This document shows, piece by piece, positions 39,679 to 51,200 of a stretch of DNA of 64,000 nucleotides. Position 1 is the first letter of the stretch; the number at the start of each line of letters is the position of its first letter. The notes under the pieces are model-generated. The model worked only from the letters and a program-made list of their open reading frames with translations, had not been told where the DNA came from and made no database searches. Made by a program: the position numbers and the translations under genes. The stretch comes from Acanthaster planci (taxonomy: Eukaryota > Echinodermata > Asteroidea > Valvatida > Acanthasteridae): contig NW_019091363.1 of NCBI RefSeq assembly GCF_001949145.1, positions 1,180,387 to 1,244,386 of the forward strand. The letters run 5' to 3'.

Positions 39679-42201
39679 AAAGCGGCTGCTCAATATCAGC
39701 TTCAAAATAAAGTGCAGAAAAACACCGGCACGGTAAACCTCAGCGGTATGTGAGGTAATGACACGATTATGCAGCTGGCAGGCACGGTGCACAAGCGAGG
39801 CCGTGCACGGTGCCATCATAATTACAACATCATCGATGTGATACGATACTGTCGGCCTAGCGGGGTCCGAGACGTAATATTCCCCTCGGGTGCCGTGCGC
39901 GATAGGCGCACGGCACGGTATCGAGTCGCCCCCTCAAGACTCCGCCACCGTAATCGGACCTCATCCATGTGTCATCAGAAAAGCGGCCGTTTCAAAAGAG
40001 CAGGCAGATTACCAGGTTTGGGTTTCCCCAAGACGTATTGGATTTAGGACAAACAAAATGAAAATTTGATGAACAATAAACCATTTTTGTGAATGATATC
40101 GAGTTCTTAAGAAAAAAGTCAGAAAATGGCCGGTGACATCCACATGGTCAGTCGCTCATCTAAAGCCAATTAACCTAGACACGGCTAATTCCAGTCCGAT
40201 TTCATTATGTTTTTCAAAACAACCTGGACAAAGCGAGTCATGGGAAAACTGACACTTTATTAATACTTAATGACAGTGTAGAAGACAAGAGAGTTAACAG
40301 GGTCTTGGCTACGAGAGATTTTCAAAAAGTGAAGCACATTTTTTCGAAGTTTATTTTTATTGAATACCAGATCTGTTTCTAGAAACATTCATTTTCACGA
40401 GATACATTTTTCAGAGTCATTTTTCAGAGGTGGACAGTCAGCAAATGAGTCGGAGCCTCGAAGCCTACGTTTACTAGCATTAATATTGTGATTTGATGCG
40501 TTATCACCCAGTCATCACAACTAAGGCCTAAATTCAAGAAAAACCGTACCAACAATTCTTGTTGGAGCGTGAACAGGCTTAAAAATAAGGCGTGACCGTG
40601 TATCTCGTTTAAGCAAACTCTGGAAAAGTATACCTCAACAAAACAAACTTTGAAAAAAAACTACGTTACTTTTTGAAAATATATACCACATGGCACTGGT
40701 GGGCTAATGTATTCAGCTGATGGCGCCAAAGCATTGTATGACCGGGCGCACGTCCTTGCGCTTGCAAAATGTTGATTTAACGGGATGTTTAGAAATCGAC
40801 GTTGAGGGCGCCAAAACAAGCTCCTGGGGAGGGGGTCATTGTCCATGTTCTCCAACATTCCTGATACCGATCGCTCGAGACTAGCTCCAAACCAAACGGT
40901 GTGATATGAGGACTGTCAATGAGATGAAGCGTAGCAGCTTGTTTTTACACGCAGGATAAGTCACTGAAAATTAAAAAGTGAAACAGAAGACAAACTGCCT
41001 TTCACAGTTTTCTTGTTGTAGGGAAAATGTAGGAATTTGTAAGTATTTCTCCGAGTCTGAAGAGTGCAGTCACTTTGCCGCTGGTTCAATTGGTCTGTCT
41101 TCTGTGAATGTGGTACTGGAGATCCATGCATTGGTAATCAGTGAAATCACACTTCACTATTTATGATATCAGTCTGTTACCTTGTAACACCCTCGGTTTT
41201 ATCATCTATTGCTGAAAAGAGCCCGTCGCTAGCTCTCCAGAACAAGCAAGGGTCTGTACATGTATATCAGAAGCACACTACACTATTAACCACAACTATG
41301 ACTTGACTGGCTAAATCTAATTGATAGTCTACTTTTTTGGCACAGTTTAAATCAATCTGGAATGAAATGAGATCCAAGAAAAAACAGCTCCACTTTATAT
41401 AGCGGGAAACTGAGAAGGAGAACAGTACTAGTTAAAATCCTCTTTTAAAACCAAGATCAGTCAATGGCAATAATGTGGCAGTTAACAAAATGGGGGCTGG
41501 GGTAAGTAATTATGCTCGAGCCGGCTCCCTTTTCTGTGGCACTTCAAATTGTGTCATGTTTCTATTTTCTTCACTATTTTTGTAACAAGCGCGTGATAAT
41601 GACAACCTTGTGACTACCCATAATGCGTAGACGCCGCCAGACGTCGTCTGCTACCAAAATGATGTCATAGTTGCACGCATACATGACATAGACGTGTTTC
41701 AGTCGTTGATTCTTTCAAACGAACAAAGCAGTTCATTTAACACGTCTATCCCCCACTCTTTATGCAGTAGCATGGCCAGGCTGTTCTTCAGGGTACAAGA
41801 AGGGGCTAGAGTTCCCACAAGGGGCAGATACCCCCCTTGTCTTTGTGTTTACGTGACAATACTTACATTTCACTGTAAACCCCATTTATTTCTACCTCCG
41901 TGACTTAACTTACTTAATGCAGCCACAATTCCTTGTCAAGGAAACCGACTGGAAATGAGAATTCGAAGTTTAAAGGTTACATCTGAGGTTTGACAGACAG
42001 CTACGGACTAACATTAAGCTCCAAATTTCTCCAAATTACACGATTATTGGATCGTGTACTTTCTGGGATAAACTGCTAGGAAATATTTCAATTGCCTCTC
42101 ACTCAAGGTACAGTTTTTCCTGGTATTCCGTCGCTCATAATTCGACGCAAACGGATGGTCTGTCTTTAGTTTGCTCTTCCCTGTTCATCTTTAAAACAAA
42201 C

Positions 42202-45200
42202 ATGGCGGATTACTTGACACGATCGTGCAGTTTCGACTCGACATTTGAGCAGATTTTACCGCCAGAACAGTGGAAGATTTACCTCAGTGATGACTCGGAC
42301 ATCAAGAGGGGACCCAAACTGGATCGAGCCACGTTTGAAGGGTTTATGGACTCTGATGGACGGCTTGTTGAGGTCCAAAGTTTTCGACAAGCAGTGTTCC
42401 GAGGTAGGTCGTGTAATTACATGTGCATGTACAGTACATGTACCGGTATATCCCTGTGCCGCGGAAACCACCCCGTCAAGTACACATGAAAACATAAAAA
42501 TAGGCCCAGGCCTAGCCTACATCATGCACAAATGATCGATGCAAAACAGCTGTGATGGGTGGTATATGCTAGCATGACGGGAAAAATGGACAGTAGAGGC
42601 GCAGATCAAAACTCAGGAATGTCCCTGAATCTGGAGAATTCCCTTCATGTGGGGACAGTACCACCGGTCCCCCAAAAGAGAGAATGTCCCCTTAAAAGAG
42701 AAAACTTTTTCCCAAGTGGCCTTGGGTAAAAAATTTCCACTCACTATTAGCATTTTTGTCTCCAACATTTTCCATTCAATTTTTTCTTCATTTAAGATGA
42801 TTAGGCCTATATATTTAAGGCCTATTTTTTTTTATGAACTTTGTGCCATGCCACTCGTCAATTAAGTATAAGTAAAGGATCGATATTTGGAAAAATTGTT
42901 CTGAAACATTCTTTTTTCCCACCCTTTATGCTAAATTGCATACTCCTGCTCATAATCTTAGAAGTAAACGGAGTATGTTTATTTAATGGCAGCCTTGGGT
43001 GTTTTTTTTCTCTGCTGAATCTAATTATGGCAATAAAAATCCCCTGGGCAATGGAAGGATCCCCTAGCCCACTTGAAAAAAAATTGTCCCCATTTAGGGG
43101 GACATTCTCTGTTTTGGGGGACTGATTTTGTCTACAAATAAATGGACTTCTTCATATTCAGGGACAGTTCCTGAGTTGTGATCTGCGCCTCTACTGATGG
43201 ACAAGGGAAAGGATTCCATATACACACGCCACTAGTTTTTCCACTCAGTGACCTATAGGACCTAGTATTATTAGCTATCTATAAAAAGCAATAGGCCTAA
43301 AATGTCCTAAAACTAAGTCAAATTTGGCAGTGAAGATCATGGTATTCACTTAGAAAACACGTAAAATTTATCAAACTAGTCTCATAGGGGCTCATAGGGT
43401 TTACGCACTGTGGACAAGGGACGGGTTGGACCGAACATGGGTTAATAACTTTAATAATGAAGTATGCTGAGCATGCCGAGACCTAATGGTGGCTATTATT
43501 AATCTCTTAATGTGGGCAACTTAATGAATATGATTAAGTTTGAAAAATGAATTGGCACTGAGAAATATTTTTAAATTTCATATTTGGTGAAATTCTTGCC
43601 AAAAGGGTTTATACTTGTTTACCATGGATGGCTTTGTTCATTCGTCACTACCTTGCCATACTTAGCATAGTTTATTGGTGCATGCATGCACAAAAAAGTA
43701 AAGACTATTAGGAAACTTAGGTTGTGATTTCTATTGGGATTTCAGAAAGAATCCCGTATTTGACATTAATAGTTGTTGTAGTTGTAGTTGTTGTGTAGCA
43801 CATCACCAACAAGTTTTAAAACGGGCACCTGTTAATTTTAAGTGGATTTCAGCAAGGATCGGGGCTTTAGTACCTTAGAGATTAGGTTGCAAAAGTAAGA
43901 TAAACTTGATGATGTTCATGACACTCAAGAAGTAAGGAGGTCGGTACCAGGCCACCACAGTTTTAATAACACCACCAAGTTTTTCAGCATTTTTTTGGCG
44001 GAGTAGAGCTGTCTTCACTGAAAATACAAGGCGAGTACGTGGCAGCTAAATCTATGCAGAACTCTTGCCCATTCAAAAATTGTGATGGTCTGATATATGG
44101 AATTCTTTCAGGGATGGATTATAAATGGGACGTGTAAGCTACTCAGTTCAAATAAGTTACCACATTTTTAAAAAGCTATCTCACCTGACGTGATTCTCAT
44201 CTGACAATATGTGTACATCAATTCTTACCCTGATAGGAGGTATTGAGAGTGATGTCAGACGAGATGCCTGGGCATTCCTGTTCGGACTTTTCCCCTTCCA
44301 GTCGACCCGAAGGTGAGTACATGGACTTAATTAACAGGGTCTCATGTAACTCCACCCACTGCCTTTGTTTGACTGGATGACTTTATCATGCTAAAATTAA
44401 ACAAAATCAAATGTGAGGCAGTTTCCATTTGATTCTCTTGATTTAATCAGTGAACCTAGAACATGTCATTTTACAGGTAGTCAGCTCCTCTGACGTGTAT
44501 CAAAATTCAGCAGGCTGCACACTGTGGTATTCTTGGGTTCTTTTTACAATTCATTCATCAGCATTCCAACCATTTTGTCAGGAACTCTTATTCTTGTGTT
44601 ACATGTGTACATCGCAATATGGGCGATTCATAATAATGCCCCTCCAAGAGTTTGCAGCGCGTTGGCCAATCACAATGCGCGATATTTGTCGACCCTTTCC
44701 AAATGCGCGTTGAGTCAACAGATTTTACGCATCGTGATTGGTCAATGCATTGCAAACTCTTGGAGGTTCACTTTGCACTGTGAATCGCTGGTGTTAAAGA
44801 TATTCATTTAAACCGTGATGAGTGTTTAGAAATGTTACGAGCTACAACAATTCATTTGGGAGTATAAATCATAAACAATAACTCAAACATGTACCTAACT
44901 GATTATTGTTGGACAGCTCTGTATATGGAAACATTCAGTTTTCAGCTAATCAGTCCCATGATCTTTGCTTGCAGAGAACGAGAGGTCCTAGCAGTAGAGT
45001 ACCATTACCGATACCAGGCCTTGAAAGCAAGGTGGAAAGCCTTACTGGCACTTACCACTCCTCCGCATGATACCACAGCTAACAGCACTGAGGAGATCCA
45101 CTTGTCCAGGAAGAACAGCGAATCGTTGCACGGTGTCCACGAAAAGATTGAATGCAGATGTGGGAAAACAGGTCAGATCCAGTAAACAAGCCTTGCATAA

Positions 45201-48200
45201 ATACAGGTTGATGTTCATGTAGCCGTCAGACCTAGGCTGTGTCTAAATAACTTGGCTGTGGCTTGAGATTACACACAACTGTATGGGTAGTGGCTACAGC
45301 CGCTATCATAGGCCTGTGTAGTTGTAAGTGGCAGCCAAGTAGTTTGGAGACAGCTGTAGAGGCCATTACGGCAGTGTCACAGTGCTCGCATGCAGGTCAA
45401 ACATGAAGGCGCCTCTTTCACCACGGACTGTGCTTTAACCAAATGGTCCGTGCTTCAACCAACAGGGTGCTCTGACTTGCCAGCATGTGCATCATATAAT
45501 GTAAGAGTGCCTGCATAACAAAGTGTCGCCACAAGAAAGAGGTTTCCTTGGATTAGTCTCAGGAGAGTTCAAAATGAACACTGCCTTCCCTCATGAAAGC
45601 CTAATAAATTTCTTAAAATTGAGACACTACTTAATAAGTTGTATTTCAAAACCAAGGAGAATTGGAGACAAAATCAAGAGTCATTTTTGCTCAGTTTTGA
45701 GTTCTGACAAGGTCTAGCAGTTACAGCAAATGTAGTGTTACCATAGATTAATATCCACAAGTGAGGCTGATTTATAAAAAAGAGACCATTTGTTGTCACG
45801 GTTTAAAAAAAAGAACTTTGGCGGGAAGTTTCACCCCACGTTACACGTACATGTATGCATTACTCAAACTTCCAAATCCCCACTTTGCTCTTGTGCCTGT
45901 TGGGTATACCTCACGAAAGCAAACCTGTCTTTGCCATTGTTAACCCTTCGCGCCGGGACGCAGCAAGAGCCGCCATAAAAAATTGAGATCCTCAGCCCGC
46001 TTTTCAGCTATTATTCTTGTCCCATGCTCGAGCGAACTCGGTGAAAGAAGGCAGACCCTGGCTCTTGGCCTTTGGCCTTTGTGTGTAGCCCAGAAATGAA
46101 AAGACCAAATTTGCATCATAATCACCAGCTTCACAATAGTCCCCACTTTGAAAAGAGGCAACGAGAATGTGGCAGCATGAGTAGAGCCGCATGCCACCGA
46201 ACAATCAGCCTTTTCACCGTGTGATTCAAAGCTTGCAGAGCACGCAGGGCCACAAACCGAGAATTTGCGGTTTGGCAGGTGGCCTTCGTGGCCAAGTGAG
46301 GCTGGAATTCTTGGAGTCTGCTTTCGGAAAGAAATTCCCGTCGTCAAGGGGTTAATCCTCACTGAAATGTAAAGCATTGCTGATTTCAAGTTTGTTTGTC
46401 TTTCCCTGTTTAGAGCCATTAAACAGTAGCACTAAACGTAATGGACCACTCTCAGAAACCAGGAAAGATCGACAGATGCAGATGGAATGTATGGAACTTC
46501 AGGCAAGGGTAAAAGACATTTAAAACTGTTGCAAACATTTATGGGTTAATTGGCTATCCTATCCCAGCGGGAACAAGAGAGGGCGTGTTTTTATATACCG
46601 GTACATGGAGTGACCGCAGTCCTTCCGTGAGAACTTTCTGCAAATATAGGTTGGCAGGTCTGAATAGTAAGTCTGCTCGTAAAACGTTAAAATAGATGCA
46701 TTTCATTAGTTGGACAGTTTAAGACTCAAGTTCAGACATGTATGAAGGTGAACTCAGACTTGGCTTGGCTCAGACTTGAAGCTGTTTGGAGTTGGCTTGG
46801 CTCAGACTCAGCTCGTGGCTGACTCTGAGTGTCTGTTGCACTCAAACTGAGTCCACAAAGCTTGTGTTACAGACGTGCATTAGCAAAAAATGGTTGAGTT
46901 GATTAATTGTACATGTATGTAATCTGCTGTAATAACGTTTCCTGACTGGACTTACACTTGGCTCAGACTCGACAATATGAATTCAGACCAGTGCTGGGCT
47001 TTGAAAAAAAGAGCTCGGACTTGGTTTCGTGGACTCAGTCTCAGATAAACTGGACTCAACCACATCCCTGCAGTTGAAAGTGCTCTTTAAGATGTACCAA
47101 TTTATGACAGAGGGTCAGTGAATTTCCTGACTTGTAGTTTGCCTTGTATTCACAACTTAATCTTTTTTTCAGATTTATGCTGAGAGAGAGCCCTTAGACT
47201 TAGACAACTTGGAGGGATTTAAGAAAAGTATACGAATCATAGACAAGGATGTCCCAAGAACAGACAGAGATCACCCAAAGTTTAAGTGAGTACACAGCTT
47301 TTATTCTGTGTAATGAGTTGTAATTTCTGTGTCAAGACTGAAGGGTGCGGAAAAAGATACTGAGGTTGTTCAGAAAGGTGAAGTTAGTTTTGATTATGTT
47401 GGATCGCAAAGATCAGTTTGTGGATTTAAAGTTAATGGAAATAGTTGAGTTTTTGAGACAGGTTGCGCTGGTGGCTTTTCTTGGGCCAGGTTTTTGTTTC
47501 ATACATTTTACGAAAAGCAGAGCGTAAATCTGTCCCGGATATATACACCAACAGTTTCAAGATTGTTTTTGTTTCCTGTAGATGTTCTTGGTAGTATTTT
47601 TGCAGATTTCCTGAAGCAATTTATTTTGTTTTTGTGTGCCAACAGAGGCCCTAACAATCCGAATCTGGAGAGACTACGAGACATTCTAATTACCTTTGCC
47701 GTCTTTCATCCTCGTGAGTAGGGAATGTTGAGCACTGAGATGAATATTTTTTATGTAGTGGCATGCCGGGGGGGGCACTGTATCCCGTCAGACATATTGC
47801 CAATTGATTATTATTGTTTTATTATTGTATTCAGGAATTGAAAGCAGCAATACTTTAAGAAATGGCACAACCACCTACTTGTATCAGGGGAGTTGAGGAT
47901 TCTTTTATGAAGAAAGATAAAGGACGACCAATATTTTTTAGGAAAACACCGCATCCCCTCCAACTCAAAACCTTGAATACATCAATTAAGTGAAAGTGCC
48001 AACACCTTACAAATGACATCAACACCGTTATTTCAGAGGTGACAATTCTTTGTGGACAAAAGAATTGGATTCTCGTATTTGAGAGAAAAATCCCAGTTTT
48101 GACCACCCTCCAACTCAAAACCTTGATATGCAACTATTCTTTGGCAAGCAGTAAGTCATTAGTTTGTTTGAAGAAAAGAGATGTGTTGGAATATGCATGT

Positions 48201-51200
48201 CCTCAGGATTGACAAGATAATTTTATTTGTCAGCATTTTGTTAGTTTTCATTATCGAAATAGATTTGATTGATTTTTCATTTTCTAAGGAACTAAGAACT
48301 GATTTTTTTCATTGTGGCTCTTCTACCCTGTTCCAGAGGTGACATATGCCCAGGGAATGAACGATGTCCTCAGTAGGTTCTTCGTTGTCATGGATGATGA
48401 GGTAGAATCTTACTGGTGCTTTACATTGTATCTAGAAACCATCTACAAGGACTTCTTAGAAGATGGCATGCTTCATAAATTAGGCAAGTATAAATCATAA
48501 AATTTGCAAGTTTGATTGGGCACTTGTAACTGTAGAAATTACATGTATGTAGAGAAGTTTGTGAGATTTTTCAGAAACTTTTCCCAGATGAAAGAAACTT
48601 AAGAGTGCATTTCAGTATCTTTGATGGGAAAATGTAAGGTGTGCTGTCAAAAAGTGAAATGATAAGCTCACAGTACAAATTGGCAATTGAAAGAAAGGTC
48701 AAATCTAAAGCGTTAGTGTAGATGTTTTTCCAGGTTTTTTGCAAGAGCCATAAAACCAAATGTGTTTTTTCCATATCTAATCTTGTTTCTTCTAAACCGA
48801 ATATGGTAGAAATTTCATCCAGTACTGTTTCCATTTCGAAGGGATGTTTCCATTTGACTTCTTCAGCTGACGTTTTCATAAACATTTCTAGGTTTCTTTT
48901 TATGTTTGACAGAAATATTAAAACACCTGCTGCAGGAGATTGATCCATTGTTGAATGAACACCTTGAGGTGTGCGAAATTGGTGACCTGATGTTCTGCCA
49001 CAGGTGCGCATAGTTTGGTGTTTTCTTTAACCCTAACCCCTTAGGGTGCATGTAAAATCAGATTGAAATTGGAGGATTTTGGACGGTCCTTGTAAAGATT
49101 TAAAAGATTCCTTTTACTTGCATGAAAAAATGTTTCTTTGTGTTTTTACAAAGAATTTGTGATGTTCTGCGGGTTTAAATTTTGTACATTATTTTGTACG
49201 AAACACAGTGGTACCCTTTTGAATGTACTTGCATGGAATCACAAGCCACTCATGCATGGAAGGTTGGCAATGAAGTAACAGTTACAATTGCAAGGCATTT
49301 GGACAACTTACTCAGAAAACCATGATATTAATGGAATATGTAACTTCATTTCAAAATAATTACAATTTGCTTAATAATATGATAGCAAGGATTAAGGCAA
49401 GGCAAAGCAAAGAGCACTTACAACTCTAGATGTAAGTAGAAATATGACAAGTGTGAACTTGCTGTTTTATTAATGAGGTCGCAAAATCTTCAAGGTTCTC
49501 CTCAAACAGAGCAATATTGCTTATAAAAAATTAGTAACATCCGAACATTAGTGAGGTGCACAGTATCTAACAGCATCTGTTATTCAAAGGTGCAGGTATA
49601 ATGTATTACTATTCCTGTTCATTCGGCTACCAACATCTGAACATTCCTGAGACCACATCAGTTCCCTGGGAGTATTCCTGAGATCATATCAGTTCCCTGG
49701 GAGTCTTCCTGAGATCATCTCAGTTCCCGGGGAGTTCCCTGGGAGTATTCCTGAGACCATCTCAGTTCCCCAGGAATATGCCTGAGACCATTTCAGATCC
49801 CTGGGAGTATTCCTGGGACCATATCAGTTCCCTGGGCATATTCCTGAGACCATCTCAATTTCCTGGGAATATTTCTGAGATCATTTCAGATCCCTCGGTG
49901 TTTTCCTGAGACCATATCAGTACCCTGGGAGTATTCCTGATACCGTATTAGATCCCTGGGAGTATTCCTGAGACCATCTCAGTTCCCCAGGAATATGTCT
50001 GAGACCATTTTAGATCCCTGGGAGTATTCCTGGGACTATATCAGTTCCCTGGGCATATTCCTGAGACCATCTCAATTTCCTGGGAATATTTCTGAGATCA
50101 TTTCAGATCCCTCGGTGTTTTCCTGAGACCATATCAGTACCCTGGGAGTATTCCTGATACCGTATTAGATCCCTGGGAGTATTCCTCAGACCATCACAGT
50201 TCCCCAGTTATATTTCTGAGACCATTTCAGATTCCTGGGAGTATTCCTGAGACCATTTCAGATCCCTGGGAGTATTCCTGAGACCATTTCAGATCCCTGG
50301 GAGTATTCCTGAGACCATTTCAGATCCCTGGGAGTATTCCTGAGACCATTTCAGATCCCTGGGAGTATTCCTGAGACCATTTCAGATCCCTGGGAGTATT
50401 CCTGAGACCATTTCAGATCCCTGGAAGTATTCCTGAGACCATATCTGGTCCTTCAGAGACTACAGCTCAATAATATCTGGTCCTTCAGACACTACAGCTC
50501 AATAATGCCATTTTAAACGCAGAAAACTAAACACAGTAATCATGTCTGCCCTCACAGTTATGAATTTCTTCTGGTTAAAGTGAGGCAACGAGGGGTAAAG
50601 TGACTTGCCCATGTATCAACCATAAACGTAGTACATGCATAAAGTTACTCCTATTTGTGAGAACAGATTAAAGAAAAGTTGTCTTTATGTCCGTCCAACA
50701 GGTGGCTTCTGCTATGTTTCAAGCGTGAGTTCCAATATGAGGAGAGTCTGATGCTGTTTGAGATCATCAGCAGCCAACATCTAGAGCTGTCGTCGGTGAC
50801 TGCAGAGAGAGCCAGAGATATTGCCAGAGCTCGTGACTTCTTGAAAGCAGGTAGTGCAATCAGTCAGGGCTGTTCAGTGCTTAGGAGCACTGCTGTGCTG
50901 CGGCATTTGATTTGCGCAAGAACCTTTGAGGACGCTGTTTCAGAGTTTTACAAGACCATCACCAAATTGCAAGTCCAGTCTCAAGTCACGGGGAAAGTGA
51001 GCATGACAGAGTTAAACCTTTGGCACAGTTCATGTGAATAGTTTGTGATTTGACTTTGGATTGGTTGACTTGTGATTGATTTCTAGTGGACGTGTGAGGA
51101 TTTGGAAAAACTGCATCATTCGGTTGTGAGAGTTATGCTTTGGAAATACAATGATGTACATGAGGTACATTAATGTGTGCCATTTGCTAATTGGTTTGCT

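Larger units (their letters stand above)
34819..42201. other. Non-coding region between the repeat cluster and the TBC gene
   Basis: It holds the TTAA-flanked element (38763-39341) and the 12-bp minisatellite. Two CACGTG E-boxes 10 bp apart lie at 35952 and 35962. No exon is recognised. The last few hundred bases should contain the TBC promoter, but no TATA box is obvious. Confidence 0.45.

Noticed and set aside
39556-39819. RPDARPDA/RPGIRPGI repeat peptides
   Set aside because: A by-product of the 12-bp minisatellite; both strands open for the same reason.
45940-46419. 159-codon antisense frame in TBC intron 3
   Set aside because: It spans a piggyBac-like non-autonomous element and both TTAA borders; no transposase or host-domain motif is visible.
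49642-50445. Regularly spaced repeats resembling a CRISPR array
   Set aside because: Units are contiguous without unique spacers and lie in an intron of an animal gene.
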